64,000 nucleotides of DNA from NCBI RefSeq assembly GCF_014656215.1, contig NZ_BNBZ01000006.1:247203-311202 (forward strand), read 5' to 3'. The notes beneath the pieces were generated by a model that did no database searches, was not told the DNA's origin, and saw nothing but the letters and a program-made list of their open reading frames with translations. Of this stretch, positions 48,354-58,149 are shown one piece after another. How positions within the stretch are numbered: position 1 is the stretch's first letter; each line of letters begins with the position of its first letter. The DNA comes from Streptomyces zaomyceticus (GTDB lineage: Bacteria > Actinomycetota > Actinomycetes > Streptomycetales > Streptomycetaceae). The translations under genes and the position numbers were made by a program.

Positions 48354-50780
48354 GTGTCCCCTGCCACACCCGCCCCGGAGAGCGGGGGCGCGGCGCTCGA
48401 ACTCCTCGTCCACGGAGTCGGCGGAGCCACCCCCCAGGACATGCTCGACGACCCCAGGACCGTACGGATCACCGGCGACCGCACCGCCGCCATGCACCGG
48501 CGGGCCGAGGACCTCGACGCCGAGGACCACCCCGAGCGGTACGCGGCCCGCCCGGTCCCGGAGGCGTACTGCTGGTCCAACCTCACCTCGGGCGACGGCG
48601 CCCGCGCCCTCTGGCTGCTGCTCCTGCCGTTCATGGTCGCCAATCTGGCGCACTGGATGCGCCCGCCCGCCCAGGGCCGTCCCGGGCTCGTCCGGCTCTA
48701 CGGAGTCCTCGTCCGGCTCGTCGCGCTCACCCTCACCGTGCTGCTCACCGCCGCCGCCTGCGAGGTAGCGCTCGACCTGACGGCCTGGCAGTGCGCCGCG
48801 AGCACCGCCTGCACCGACGCGTACTCCTGGCTCGGATTCCTCTCCGAGGGGCGCGGCGGCTGGTGGTCCGCCCCCGGCCGCCGCCTCGTCCTCGCGGCCC
48901 TGGTGCCGTCCCTCCTCGTCGGCCTCCTCTGGTACCTGTCCAACCGGACCTGGAGCGCCTACGAGGCCCAGCGTCCGCCCACCGGCTACGACGACCCGGT
49001 CGCGGAGCCGCACGTCGACACGGAAGCGGCCGACGCCGGGGAGGCCACCCCCGTGCCGGCCGAACCGCGTCCCGCCCTCGGCCGGCCCGGCTTCTGGTAC
49101 GGGCGCCGGCTCGTCGCCCGCCTCCGGGCCGCCCACACCGCCGCCGGCTTCCTCACCGTCGCCGCCGCCCTCGCCACCGCCGCCGGGCGCCACGACGTCA
49201 CCACTCCGGGGCCCCGCGCCCTCCTCGGCTCGATCCTCCAGGGCGCCGTCGCCACCCTCGCCCTGCTCGTCGTCTGGGTCGTCTGCCGACGCGGCCGCAG
49301 CGAACGCCGACTCGATCTGCGCCTCGAACGCACCCTCGTCTCCTGGCTGCCCGGCGTCTCCTTCGCCGTGCTCGTCCTCACCGCCCTGCACACCGGCTGG
49401 TCCCGCCCCGGCTGGACCTCGGGCGGATCCCTCCCCGGCGATGTCGCCTTCGGCGCCCTCACGATCGCTCAGGGCGGCCTCGTCGTCGCCCTCGGCGTGG
49501 TCGCCCTGCTCCTCCAGCGGCCCCACCGGGACCCGCGCACCGCCCTGCGCGGACTCGGCGGGCCCGCCGTCGCCATGCTCGCCTGCGCCCTCGCCGGGGT
49601 GATGTCCGGCGGAGTCGCGCAGCGCGTCGCCGACTGGCTCGACGGACCGGCCACCCCCGGCATGGGCGACGCCGGTCCCCGGATCGGGCCGCCCGTGCTG
49701 CTCAGCTGGCAGGCCTCCGTCATCCCCGTCCTGCTCCTGCTGCTGCTCGTGCCCGCCGCCCTCCTCGCCGTACGGACCGTCCTCACCGCCCGTCGGCTGC
49801 GCGCCGCGGTCGAGGGCGACTACGACGCCGCCGACGAACGCGACCCCGTCCGTACCGGTCAGATCGCGGCGGGCCGGGCGCGGGCCTCGCTCACCGATTC
49901 CGCGCCGGTCCTCGTCGGCGTCGTCTCCGGAGCCACCCTGCTCCTCGGCGCGGGCTCCGTCGCCGGGGCCTGGGCGAGCGGAAACGTCCCGGGGCGGGCC
50001 TTCGACGGCGCCCACCCGGCGATCGCGTCGCTGGCCTCGGCCACCCAGGCCATCGGCTCCTGGATGATCGGCTTCGGCTTTCTCCTCTTCGTCACCTGGG
50101 GCCGACGGGCCTACCGGGACGCCTCCGCGCGCCGCACCATCGGCATCCTCTGGGACGTCGGCACCTTCTGGCCCCGCGCCGCCCACCCCTTCGCACCGCC
50201 CTGTTACGCCGAACGGGCGGTCCCCGACCTGACCTGGCGGATGAGCTCCTGGACCCGGAGCACCGGGGGCCGGCTCGTCATCTCCGGCCACTCCCAGGGC
50301 AGCGTCCTCGCCGCCGCCGCCGTCTGGCAGCTGCCGCCGACCACCCGGGGCCGGGTCGCGCTCCTCACCTACGGCTCACCCCTGGAGCGGCTCTACGGGC
50401 GCTGGTTCCCCGCCTACTTCGGCCCCGAGGCGCTGCGCGCCCTGAACCGCACGGTCCACTGCTGGAGCAATCTGTACCGCGCCACCGACCCCATCGGGGG
50501 ACCCGTCAGGGTCCCCGCCGAGGACGGCAGGCCGGGCGTCGACGGAGCGGTCCTGCTCGACCCCGTCGCCTACGGCCGGACCCGTGAGCACCCGCTGCCC
50601 GAGCCGATCCTCGGCCACTCCGACTACCAGGCCGACCCGGCGTTCGCCCGCCGACGAGGCGCCCTCCTGGACCGGCTGCCACCCGCCCTGCCCCATCAGC
50701 GGGAGCCGGACGGCGGTACCGGTCAAGGGGAGCCGAACGACCGCGAAGGTCAGGGGAGTTCGGGAAGATCGTCCGGATAG
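48354..50780 (+). CDS. Large membrane protein with serine-hydrolase motifs
   Basis: An 808-residue protein of an actinobacterial family I cannot name. The N-terminus has ELLVHGVGG, an alpha/beta-hydrolase-like oxyanion segment; about eight to ten hydrophobic helices follow (95-600); the C-terminal cytoplasmic part has [21 protein letters not shown] with a nucleophile-elbow serine (GHSQG), [32 protein letters not shown] (acid) and GHSDYQAD (His). So the catalytic triad may be split between ends with the membrane domain inserted. A lipase or esterase acting on membrane lipids is plausible. GTG start after GAGGAAG. Its end overlaps the convergent AAA+ gene by 31 bp. Confidence 0.8.
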   Translation: MSPATPAPESGGAALELLVHGVGGATPQDMLDDPRTVRITGDRTAAMHRRAEDLDAEDHPERYAARPVPEAYCWSNLTSGDGARALWLLLLPFMVANLAHWMRPPAQGRPGLVRLYGVLVRLVALTLTVLLTAAACEVALDLTAWQCAASTACTDAYSWLGFLSEGRGGWWSAPGRRLVLAALVPSLLVGLLWYLSNRTWSAYEAQRPPTGYDDPVAEPHVDTEAADAGEATPVPAEPRPALGRPGFWYGRRLVARLRAAHTAAGFLTVAAALATAAGRHDVTTPGPRALLGSILQGAVATLALLVVWVVCRRGRSERRLDLRLERTLVSWLPGVSFAVLVLTALHTGWSRPGWTSGGSLPGDVAFGALTIAQGGLVVALGVVALLLQRPHRDPRTALRGLGGPAVAMLACALAGVMSGGVAQRVADWLDGPATPGMGDAGPRIGPPVLLSWQASVIPVLLLLLLVPAALLAVRTVLTARRLRAAVEGDYDAADERDPVRTGQIAAGRARASLTDSAPVLVGVVSGATLLLGAGSVAGAWASGNVPGRAFDGAHPAIASLASATQAIGSWMIGFGFLLFVTWGRRAYRDASARRTIGILWDVGTFWPRAAHPFAPPCYAERAVPDLTWRMSSWTRSTGGRLVISGHSQGSVLAAAAVWQLPPTTRGRVALLTYGSPLERLYGRWFPAYFGPEALRALNRTVHCWSNLYRATDPIGGPVRVPAEDGRPGVDGAVLLDPVAYGRTREHPLPEPILGHSDYQADPAFARRRGALLDRLPPALPHQREPDGGTGQGEPNDREGQGSSGRSSG

Positions 50781-53158
50781 AGAAGCGTCAGGTCGTCCGT
50801 GCTCATCTCGGTGAACGCGGCGACCCGGCCCGCGTGCCGTTCCACCATCGACTCGAACGTCTGCCGTGCCGTACGCCCGTTGCCGAAGGCCGGGCCCTTG
50901 GGCAGCTTCGCGAAGTACACGAGCAGCGCCTCGTCCGTCCCCGGGGCGAGCCGGTACTCGTGCTCGTCCGCCTGCTGTCCCACGATCCGGAGCAGCTCGT
51001 CCGGGTCGTAGTCGCCGAAGGTGATGGTCCGTGAGAAACGGGACGCCACACCGGGGTTGACGGTGAGGAAGCGCTCCATCTCCGCCGTGTAGCCGGCGAC
51101 GATCACCACCACCGCATCCCGGTGGTCCTCCATCAGCTTCACCAGCGTGTCGATCGCCTCACGGCCGAAGTCCCGCCCCGAGTCCTCCGGCGACAGCGCG
51201 TACGCCTCGTCGACGAACAGCACCCCGCCGCGCGCCCGGTCGAAGGCCTCCTGGGTGCGGATCGCCGTCGAGCCGATGTGCTCGCCGACCAGGTCCACCC
51301 GGGAGACCTCCACGAGATGCCCGCGCTCCAGGACCCCGAGCGAGGCCAGGATCTCGCCGTACAGCCGGGCCACCGTCGTCTTTCCGGTACCCGGGTTGCC
51401 GGTGAAGACCAGATGACGCCGGACCGACGCGGCCTTCAGCCCCGCCTCCTGACGTCTGCGCCCCACCTCGATCATGTTGGTGAGGGTCCGCACCTCCAGC
51501 TTGACGCTCTCCAGACCCACCAGCGCGTCCAGCTCCCCGAGCACGTCCTGCGAGGTACGGGCGGTGGGGGCGGGCTCCGGCGCGGCCGGGACCGCCGCCG
51601 CGGGGGTACGGGGGCCGGGCACCGTACCGAGCAGCCCCGCCGACTGGGTGGCCGTCAGGACCGTACCGCCGTCGGGCACGGAGGAGCGGACCGCGCTCTC
51701 GTCACTGGTGCAGTCCTCGGCGCTCGCGCCCTCCTCCGGGAACTCGTAACCGCCGCGCGCGCACCGCTCCGTACGGCATTTGCGCAGCGTGGTCCGGCAG
51801 CCGTCGGTGACATGGAAGCCGTATCCGCCGCTGCCCGTGACCCGGCAGCCGGTGAAGGAGCCCCGGCCCTCCGCCGACACGTAGAAACCGGCCTCGGCGG
51901 GCGAGGTGACCGTGCACCGGTCGATCGTGGGGTCGGCGCCCTTGGTGACGATGACCCCGGTCTGCACGGAGTCGATCGTGCAGCCGCCGAGGGTGCCGCC
52001 GCTGCCGTGGTCCCGGAACCAGGCGCCCGTGGAGGCCTCCCGGATCCGGCAGTCGTCGAGCTGGGCGGTCGCCCCGTCGCTGACCGACACCGCGGTGTTC
52101 CGCACCTGCGACAGATCGCTGTCGACGACGTCCACCCGCGACCCGCGGTCGAGGACGAACAGCGCGTCCGGTACGTCGTGCACCCGGCAGGCGTCGAGGA
52201 CGGCGGTCGCCCCGTCGCTCACCCACACCGCCGGGTAGTCGCCCGTACTGTCGTGGATCTCGCACTGGTTGGCGTCCACCCGGGTCCCCGGGTCCCACAC
52301 CGAGAGACCGTTGCGGCCGAAACGGCGGACGGTCGACCGGGTCAGTGTGAGCACCGAGCGCGAGCGCAGGTCGACGGCGTTCTCCGGGACGTCGTGGATG
52401 TCGCAGTCCGAGAGCGTGAGCACCGCGTCGGTGTCGAGCGTGATGCCGTCCCCCGACGTGCGGTGCACGGAGGAGTCCGTGAGGTGGGCGGTGGCGCGGG
52501 CCGCGATCTGGAGGCCGGCGCCCTTGATCTCGTACACCTCGCAGCCGACGCCCTCCAGTGCGCTGCCCTCGCCGGTCACGGCGATCCCGGCGCCGGAGGT
52601 GTGGTGCACCCGGCAGCGCTCCAGACGCGGATGGGCCCCGCCCCGCACGGAGACGCCCGCCTGTCCGGCGGAGACCACCTCGCACTCCTCGAACACTCCG
52701 CCCGCGCCGTCGAGTACGGCGATGCCGACCCCGGCGGGATTGTCGACGGTGCAGCGGCGGACCGTCGGCCGGGCCGCGCCCCGCACCTCTATCCCGGCGG
52801 CGGAGCGGGTCATGATCCGCAGGTCGAGCAGTTCGGGGGTGCAGTCCTCGACGAGCAGCGCCGGCGCGGCGACGTCCTGCCCCTCGATGTGGATGTCCTG
52901 CACGGTGACGGAGGCGCGCAGCGTCAGCGGCACCCCGTCCGGCGGTGCGATCCGCACCGAGCCGATGGCTCCCTCGGGGCCCCGCAGGGTGATCGCCCGC
53001 CGCACGACGAGATTCTCCCGGTAGGTGCCGGGAGCGACGGTGAGCACGTCCCCGTCCCCGGCGGCCTCGAGGGCGGCCGCAAGCGAGGGGTACTCACCCG
53101 TGCGGCGCCGCCACCGCGATGTGCCGGTGTGCGTCACCTGGACCGTGCCCTGTGCCAT
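50750..53158 (-). CDS. Right-handed beta-helix/AAA+ ATPase fusion protein
   Basis: An 802-residue fusion. Residues about 15-500 are a right-handed parallel beta-helix: [30 protein letters not shown] and then some 20 coils of the form '[25 protein letters not shown]' or '[27 protein letters not shown]'. Residues 545-800 are an AAA+ domain of the CbxX/EccA type: [17 protein letters not shown], Walker [10 protein letters not shown] with Lys593, [28 protein letters not shown], Walker [10 protein letters not shown] (Asp650, Glu651), sensor [27 protein letters not shown], and arginine region [14 protein letters not shown]. No signal peptide. ATG at 53158 with CAGGA upstream. The helix presumably binds a protein or polymer substrate for the ATPase. 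Resembles EccA of type VII secretion, but no other such genes are here. Confidence 0.88.
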   Translation of the reverse strand: MAQGTVQVTHTGTSRWRRRTGEYPSLAAALEAAGDGDVLTVAPGTYRENLVVRRAITLRGPEGAIGSVRIAPPDGVPLTLRASVTVQDIHIEGQDVAAPALLVEDCTPELLDLRIMTRSAAGIEVRGAARPTVRRCTVDNPAGVGIAVLDGAGGVFEECEVVSAGQAGVSVRGGAHPRLERCRVHHTSGAGIAVTGEGSALEGVGCEVYEIKGAGLQIAARATAHLTDSSVHRTSGDGITLDTDAVLTLSDCDIHDVPENAVDLRSRSVLTLTRSTVRRFGRNGLSVWDPGTRVDANQCEIHDSTGDYPAVWVSDGATAVLDACRVHDVPDALFVLDRGSRVDVVDSDLSQVRNTAVSVSDGATAQLDDCRIREASTGAWFRDHGSGGTLGGCTIDSVQTGVIVTKGADPTIDRCTVTSPAEAGFYVSAEGRGSFTGCRVTGSGGYGFHVTDGCRTTLRKCRTERCARGGYEFPEEGASAEDCTSDESAVRSSVPDGGTVLTATQSAGLLGTVPGPRTPAAAVPAAPEPAPTARTSQDVLGELDALVGLESVKLEVRTLTNMIEVGRRRQEAGLKAASVRRHLVFTGNPGTGKTTVARLYGEILASLGVLERGHLVEVSRVDLVGEHIGSTAIRTQEAFDRARGGVLFVDEAYALSPEDSGRDFGREAIDTLVKLMEDHRDAVVVIVAGYTAEMERFLTVNPGVASRFSRTITFGDYDPDELLRIVGQQADEHEYRLAPGTDEALLVYFAKLPKGPAFGNGRTARQTFESMVERHAGRVAAFTEMSTDDLTLLYPDDLPELP

Positions 53159-53367
53159 GGGTGTGTCCTGCCCCCGCCTCATGCCTCGTCGCTGATCCGA
53201 TGCCCCACCGTAGCGCGCGCGGCGGCACGGGGTTGACGGGTCGTGGACCCGTGCCGGTACGACGGTGGAGAGGGCTCCGGGAGCACATCACGCACGGTCG
53301 GGGGCGGTCACGGGTGGTCGATGTCGGTCGGGCTCGGTCGGGTTCCGGATCCTTCCGGCTCGCCGGT

Positions 53368-53976
53368 TCAGCTGCCGGTTCCGGTGCGGCCCCAGTCGGG
53401 TCCCGCCGCGGCCCAGGCGCGGTCGAGGCGCGCGTACCGCGTCAGCACGAGCCGACGCACGGCGAGGCGGCGGACGGTCTCCACCAAGAGGCCGGCGAGC
53501 AGCGCGGCGGTCAGGCCGGCGACGATCGCGTGCGCCAGCGCCGTGTCGGCGTTCATGGGCGGCGCCACCGGGCGTCCGTGCCGGTCGGTCCAGAGCGGGA
53601 AGGTGGAGCCGGGGGCGGACTGCCGCCGGGCCGTGGTCACCGTCCCGGTACGGGCCGAGCCGTCGGGCGCGGTCCACCGGGCCACCACGGAGCGGCGAAG
53701 ACGTTCCTCGCCGGCCGCCTCGGCGCTCGACGGGCCGCCCGCGGGACGGTCGGCGGGCCGCACGACCCGGGCCGTCGTCGGCACCCGCTGTTCCTGCTGG
53801 GTACGGACCGCGCGCTGGAGCGAGCCGTGGGCGGAGGCACCGGCGGCCCAGCCGGTCAGCGGCGCCACGAGACAGAGCAGGGCGAGGGCCGCGAAGGCGA
53901 CCCATGCCTCCACGAGATCAGTGGTCCGGCGCAGGGGATTGTGCCGCCAGCGCCAGAGTCCGATGGCTGCGCGCAC
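53368..53976 (-). CDS. Rv1733c-like membrane protein
   Basis: A 202-residue membrane protein: short basic RAAIGLWRWRHNPLRRTTDLVEAWVAFAALALLCLVAPLTGWAAG (first helix), an extracytoplasmic Ser/Thr/Ala/Arg-rich loop with VVARWTAPDGSARTGTV and GSTFPLWTDRHGRPVAPP, then a second helix (AIVAGLTAALLAGLLVETVRR) and a basic tail ending RLDRAWAAAGPDWG. This is the layout of actinobacterial Rv1733c-like proteins. GTG at 53976 with GAGGGGG upstream; the longer frame adds a Pro-rich leader. Function unknown. Confidence 0.85.
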   Translation of the reverse strand: MRAAIGLWRWRHNPLRRTTDLVEAWVAFAALALLCLVAPLTGWAAGASAHGSLQRAVRTQQEQRVPTTARVVRPADRPAGGPSSAEAAGEERLRRSVVARWTAPDGSARTGTVTTARRQSAPGSTFPLWTDRHGRPVAPPMNADTALAHAIVAGLTAALLAGLLVETVRRLAVRRLVLTRYARLDRAWAAAGPDWGRTGTGS

Positions 53977-54114
53977 GCCGGAACCCCCTCGTTGTCCACC
54001 GATCCTCCAACGAGTGTGCCCCGGGGCGGGGTTCCCCGCCCGCCGGGCCGGTGAAGTGTGACGGGGGTCCCCCGCGGGCCGGGGGCTGGGGGCTGAGGGG
54101 GGGGCTGAGGGCAC

Positions 54115-54939
54115 TCAGTCCAGGATCTTCACCTCGTCGCCGACCCGGATCGTGCCGATGTGCTCGGGAACGAGGTTCTGGCCGAAGATGACCCGGCCGT
54201 CGCTCTTGCGGTGCCGGGCGAGCGTGCGCAGCGGTTCCTTGCCGCGCTCGGCGGTGACCTGGTCGGTCGTGGTGACGACACAGCGACCGCAGGGCCGGGC
54301 GACCCGGAAGGTGACCTCTCCGACGGCGAGCCGCGTCCAGCCGTCCTCCGCCCAGGGCGCGGCTCCCTCGATCACCAGATTCGGCCGGAACCGGTTCATC
54401 GGCAGGGGACCCTCGTGGGCGTGGTCTCCCTGGGCGATCAGGGAATTGAGGGCGTCGAGCGAGGACGCCGTGGTGACGAGCAGCGGATAGCCGTCCGCGA
54501 AGCTCACGGTCTCGCCCGGCAGCGCGTAGTCGGGGTCGACCGGACGCCGGTGTTCGGGCGCGTCCATGTGGACGAGCCCGAACTCGCCCTCCAGATATCC
54601 GGAGAGCCAGCCGGCCGCGGCGGGGCCGGCCGGGACCGCCTCCACCGGCTTGTCGAAGATGTCCACCGTGACCGTGGCCGAGGGGTGCGGTACCTCGACG
54701 GTCAGCGGCGGCTGTCCGGGCGCGGACAGGGTGATCCCGCCGCCCGGCAGCGGCTCCGCCGTGGCCAACGCCATCCGGGGGTGACGGCGTTGGGTCACGA
54801 CTTTGCCCGCGGCGTCGACGACCGCCCAGCGGCGGTCCCCGGCCAGCCCCCAGGGCTGCACCTCGGCCTCCGTACGGGCCAGCGCCCGCATGGCCTTCAC
54901 CGGGTGGACGTGGACGGAACGGAGCACAGGAGTCGGCAT
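54115..54939 (-). CDS. MOSC domain-containing protein
   Basis: A 274-residue protein with an N-terminal MOSC beta-barrel domain (SVHVHPVKAMRALARTEAEVQPWGLAGDRRWAVVDAAGKVVTQRRHPRMAL) and a C-terminal MOSC domain (NRFRPNLVIEGAAPWAEDGW, RPCGRCVVTTTDQVTAERGKEPLRTLARHR, GQNLVP). MOSC proteins carry a sulfur or molybdenum-cofactor-related cysteine; the Cys in RPCGRC fits. It resembles the YcbX/mARC group of reductase partners. ATG at 54939. Divergent neighbours absent; DUF6643 lies 55 bp upstream on the same strand. Confidence 0.93.
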   Translation of the reverse strand: MPTPVLRSVHVHPVKAMRALARTEAEVQPWGLAGDRRWAVVDAAGKVVTQRRHPRMALATAEPLPGGGITLSAPGQPPLTVEVPHPSATVTVDIFDKPVEAVPAGPAAAGWLSGYLEGEFGLVHMDAPEHRRPVDPDYALPGETVSFADGYPLLVTTASSLDALNSLIAQGDHAHEGPLPMNRFRPNLVIEGAAPWAEDGWTRLAVGEVTFRVARPCGRCVVTTTDQVTAERGKEPLRTLARHRKSDGRVIFGQNLVPEHIGTIRVGDEVKILD

Positions 54940-54994
54940 ACGGTCATCCTGCCAGCCGCTCCGGACCCGACGTCGTCCGGAGCGCGAAAGCCGG

Positions 54995-55477
54995 TCAGTA
55001 ACCCCCGCCCTGGTAGGGACGGTTGTACGGGTCCTCGTACTGCATGGGCGCGGGGGCGGGCCGGGGGGCCGCCGGACGCATCGCCTCGTATCCCGCGGGG
55101 GCGGGACGAGCCTGCTGGGGGTACTGGCCGCCCTGGTAGCCGCGCGGGGCCACCTGCTGCTGCGGGATGTACGGGGCGGGGGCGTGCTGCAGGGGCACGG
55201 GTGCCATCTGCGGCGTGGGCTGCGGGTATCCGTAGCCGTTGCCGTAGGAGGGCTGCGGGCTGGGCGCCGCCGGGAGGGCGGGCAGTGCCGCGGGGAGCGC
55301 CGGCAGGTAGGAGCCGCTTGCGGGGAAGCTGCTGCCGGTGTCGTAGGCGGCGGGCACTCGGATCGGGGCGATCTGAGGCGTGCCCCGCTCGGCGACCAGG
55401 GAGTCGTAGATCGGGGTGTCCGGGAAGGACGGCGCGGTGTGGTAACCGCCTCCATAGGTGGAGCGGGGGGAGGTCAT
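54995..55477 (-). CDS. DUF6643 family protein
   Basis: A 160-residue Pro/Gln/Ala/Tyr-rich protein, MTSPRSTYGGGYHTAPSFPD at the start, then IYDSLVAERGTPQIAPIRVPAAYDTGSSF, the conserved head of the Streptomyces DUF6643 family, and a low-complexity Pro/Tyr/Gln tail (QYEDPYNRPYQGGGY). The tail is probably disordered. No known function. The ATG at 55477 is seven bases from a TAACTT box, so it is likely leaderless. Confidence 0.85.
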   Translation of the reverse strand: MTSPRSTYGGGYHTAPSFPDTPIYDSLVAERGTPQIAPIRVPAAYDTGSSFPASGSYLPALPAALPALPAAPSPQPSYGNGYGYPQPTPQMAPVPLQHAPAPYIPQQQVAPRGYQGGQYPQQARPAPAGYEAMRPAAPRPAPAPMQYEDPYNRPYQGGGY

Positions 55478-55897
55478 GGCACATAAGTTAAGCCCACGAT
55501 GTGCTGGTTGGGGAGCCTGATTAGAGGGTTGTTTGACGGGCTTCGTGAAGAAGTGGATCCCCAATCCGAGCGAACGTGACAAAAACGGGCGCCGATGAGT
55601 CTCAAGATCGTGTAAAAGCCGAGATCGGAAGGGGTTACCGGCGGGTCGGACGCCGTCGGGCGGGCCCGGGGACCCGGGCATGAAGAACGCATAAAGAAAA
55701 AGTGCCGAGAAGGGGTGGGGGAAGTGATCATGGGCATGATTAAGCGTCAATCCGCGGATGTCCGGGGTGTTGTGTACGCGCCGAATTGACGGCGCTACTC
55801 CCCGTGTCGGGAAAACTATTTCCGTTAAGACGAGGGCCGCTCGCCCGACACCACGGCCGGGCCACCGGTCCGGTGCCGCGTCGCACCGACTGCCCGG
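55478..55897. other. 420-bp non-coding gap
   Basis: No gene is seen. The half near DUF6643 is less G+C-rich and probably holds its promoter. The other half contains an inverted repeat GTGTCGGG (55804-55811) / CCCGACAC (55844-55851) and a small stem CACCGG-T-CCGGTG (55863-55875), either of which may end the glycosyltransferase transcript on the minus strand. Confidence 0.5.
55485..55490 (-). promoter_or_regulatory. -10 box TAACTT for the DUF6643 gene
   Basis: On the minus strand TAACTT is seven bases before the ATG at 55477, with no ribosome site between. Confidence 0.45.
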
Positions 55898-57142
55898 TCA
55901 CCTGTCCGGTGCCGTCTCGGGACGCGCGTACGTCCTGCCCTTCCACGCCGCACCGACGCCCCGGTAGTGCCGCACCGCCGAGTCCACCGTCATCAGGAGA
56001 TAGAGGAACGCGGTGAAGGGCAGCAGCGGAGCGAGCCACAGCGGCTGCCGGTAGTAGCGGAGCATCGGCATGTACGTCCCCGCCATCACCGCCCAGGCCG
56101 CACCACCCGCCCAGGCCGCCACCCCGTCCCCTCCCACCACACCCGCCACCAGGGCCACCGGCGGCACCAGGTAGACGAGGACGAGCCCCGCCGCCGTCCC
56201 CACGAGAAGCGCCGGGTTGTGCCGCAGCTGCGCGTACGCACTGCGCGCGACCATGCGCCAGAGCTCGCCGAGACCCGGATACGGACGCACGCTGTCGACC
56301 CGCTCCGCCAGCCCCAGCCAGATCCGCCCGCCGGCCCGCCGCACCGCCCGGGCCAGCGACACGTCGTCGATCACCGCCTGCCGGATCGCCTCCGGAACGT
56401 CCGCCGCCACCGCCGTCTCCGTCCGCAGCAGCACACAACCACCCGCGGCGGCCGTCGCCAGCGGCCGCGTCCGGTTGATCCAGCGGAAGGGATAGAGCTG
56501 GGCGAAGAAGTAGACGAACGCCGGCACCACCAGGCGCTCCCAGGGGGTCACCACCCGGAGCCGGGCCATCTGCGAGACCAGGTCCAGTTCGTTCTCCACC
56601 GCCGCCGACACCAGGAGGCGGAGACTGTCAGGCTCATGGGCGATGTCCGCGTCGGTCAGGAGCAGGAACTCCGGTCCACGCGCGCGTGCCAGCGCCATGC
56701 CGTTCCGCAGGGCCCACAGCTTCCCCGTCCAGCCGGGCTCCGGCTCGCCCGGCGACACCACGGTCAGCGGCAGCCCCCCGTGCTCGGCGGCCAGCTTCGC
56801 GGCGAGCCGCCCCGTGCCGTCCGTACTGCCGTCGTCGACGAGGATCACCTCGGCGACGCCCGGATAGTCCTGCGCCAGCAGCGACGGCAGACTCGACGGC
56901 AGCACCCCGGCCTCGTCCCGCGCGGGCACCACGACGGCCACCCGCGGCCACCGGTCCGGCTCCGTGCGCGCCGGTCGGTTCCGGCCCGTCCCGCGGCGTT
57001 CCCCCCGCACGGACCGGCGGCCGCCGGCGTCCCCGGCCGCCGCCGGCAGCCGTTGGTCCGTACGCCAGAAGAACCCCTGGCCCAGCAGCAGCCAGACCCA
57101 GACGGCCAAGGAACCGAGCGCGAACCAGGCGAGGGTGTCCAT
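55898..57142 (-). CDS. Glycosyltransferase family 2, hopene-associated HpnB-like
   Basis: A 414-residue membrane glycosyltransferase. One N-terminal helix (LAWFALGSLAVWVWLLLGQGFFW), a GT2 domain with VVVPARDEAGVLPSSLPSLLAQDYPG, LVDDGSTDGTGRLAAKLA, the metal-binding LLTDADIAHEPD and AVIDDVSLARAVRRAGG, and three C-terminal helices (GLVLVYLVPPVALVAGVVGG onwards). This matches the glycosyltransferases found near hopanoid genes (HpnB type), but no hopanoid gene is in the window. An ATG at 57184 would add 14 residues; neither start has a clear ribosome site. Acceptor unknown. Confidence 0.9.
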   Translation of the reverse strand: MDTLAWFALGSLAVWVWLLLGQGFFWRTDQRLPAAAGDAGGRRSVRGERRGTGRNRPARTEPDRWPRVAVVVPARDEAGVLPSSLPSLLAQDYPGVAEVILVDDGSTDGTGRLAAKLAAEHGGLPLTVVSPGEPEPGWTGKLWALRNGMALARARGPEFLLLTDADIAHEPDSLRLLVSAAVENELDLVSQMARLRVVTPWERLVVPAFVYFFAQLYPFRWINRTRPLATAAAGGCVLLRTETAVAADVPEAIRQAVIDDVSLARAVRRAGGRIWLGLAERVDSVRPYPGLGELWRMVARSAYAQLRHNPALLVGTAAGLVLVYLVPPVALVAGVVGGDGVAAWAGGAAWAVMAGTYMPMLRYYRQPLWLAPLLPFTAFLYLLMTVDSAVRHYRGVGAAWKGRTYARPETAPDR

Positions 57143-57188
57143 TCGCGGCAGTCTGCCCCAGATCGCGGGGGGCGCAAGGCTCATCGGC

Positions 57189-57194
57189 TAGGGT
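57189..57194 (+). promoter_or_regulatory. -10 box TAGGGT for the racemase gene
   Basis: TAGGGT lies six bases before the GTG at 57201, with no ribosome site, so the message is probably leaderless. It overlaps the start region of the divergent glycosyltransferase. Confidence 0.5.
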
Positions 57195-57200
57195 GACCGG

Positions 57201-57995
57201 GTGAAGATCGCGCTCATGGACTCCGGAATCGGCCTCCTCCCGGCAGCGGCCGCGGTGCGGCGCCTCCGGCCGGACGCCGATCTGCTCCTCTCCAACGACC
57301 CCGACGGCATGCCCTGGGGGCCGCGTACCCCCGAGGACCTCACGGCGCGCGCCCTGGCCGTCGCGCTCGCCGCCGCCGAGCACCGTCCCGCGGCGCTGAT
57401 CGTGGCCTGCAACACCGCCACCGTGCACGCCCTGCCCGCCATCCGCGCCGCCCTCGAACCGGACATCCCCGTCATCGGCACCGTGCCCGCGATCAAGCCC
57501 GCCGCCGCGGCGGGCGGCAAGGTCGCCATCTGGGCCACCCCGGCCACCACCGGCAGCGCCTACCAGCGCGGGCTCATCCGCGACTTCGCCGACGGCGCCG
57601 AGGTCACCGAGGTGCCCTGCCCGGGACTCGCCGACGCCGTGGAGCACGCCGATCCGGAGGCGGTGGACCGGGCCGTCGCCGCGGCCGCCGCGTTCACCCC
57701 CGGTGACGTCCGCACCGTCGTCCTCGGCTGCACCCACTACGAGCTCGTCGAGGAGCGCATCCTCGCCGCCCTCGAGGCGCGCGGCCGGGCCGGCCTGCCC
57801 CCGCTCGTCTTCTTCGGATCCGCCGACGCCGTCGCCGCCCAGGCGCTCCGCCGCGTCGGCGCCGAGCCCGCCCCCGACGCGGACCCCACCGGCACCCTCT
57901 CCGTGCTGCTCAGCGGGCGCCCCGGCCCGATCCCCGCCACCGCCCTCGGCTACGCCGAAGGCCGGCTCCTCGGCGCGGCCGCGCCCGCTCACTGA
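57201..57995 (+). CDS. Aspartate/glutamate racemase family protein
   Basis: A 264-residue protein with the Asp/Glu racemase fold: ALMDSGIGLLPAAAAVRRLRPDADL at the start (MurI-like DSGxGGL variant), the first catalytic Cys in LIVACNTATVHAL and the second in VVLGCTHYELVEERI. Both cysteines and spacing fit a glutamate-type racemase, but the glycine motif differs from MurI, so it may use another amino acid. GTG start at 57201 with a leaderless-type promoter. Divergent from the HpnB-like glycosyltransferase. Confidence 0.9.
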   Translation: MKIALMDSGIGLLPAAAAVRRLRPDADLLLSNDPDGMPWGPRTPEDLTARALAVALAAAEHRPAALIVACNTATVHALPAIRAALEPDIPVIGTVPAIKPAAAAGGKVAIWATPATTGSAYQRGLIRDFADGAEVTEVPCPGLADAVEHADPEAVDRAVAAAAAFTPGDVRTVVLGCTHYELVEERILAALEARGRAGLPPLVFFGSADAVAAQALRRVGAEPAPDADPTGTLSVLLSGRPGPIPATALGYAEGRLLGAAAPAH

Positions 57996-58136
57996 GCCGG
58001 GCCGGGAGGCCTCCGGCGCCGCGTGAACGGCATGCGTGAGGCCTGCGCGTGATCGGTATGCGTGAGCGTCCGGCCCTCGAACACGGAGTGTGCGCGGACG
58101 GCCCCGCTCCGGCGGGCTGTCCCGGCGGAACGTGGG

Positions 58137-58142
58137 TACTCT
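58137..58142 (+). promoter_or_regulatory. -10 box TACTCT for the membrane protein gene
   Basis: TACTCT lies seven bases before the ATG at 58150, consistent with a leaderless message. Confidence 0.5.
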
Positions 58143-58149
58143 TCCCGAT

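Noticed and set aside
55478..55897. Small genes in the gap before the glycosyltransferase end
   Set aside because: Short frames exist on both strands but lack ribosome sites, domains or normal codon bias.
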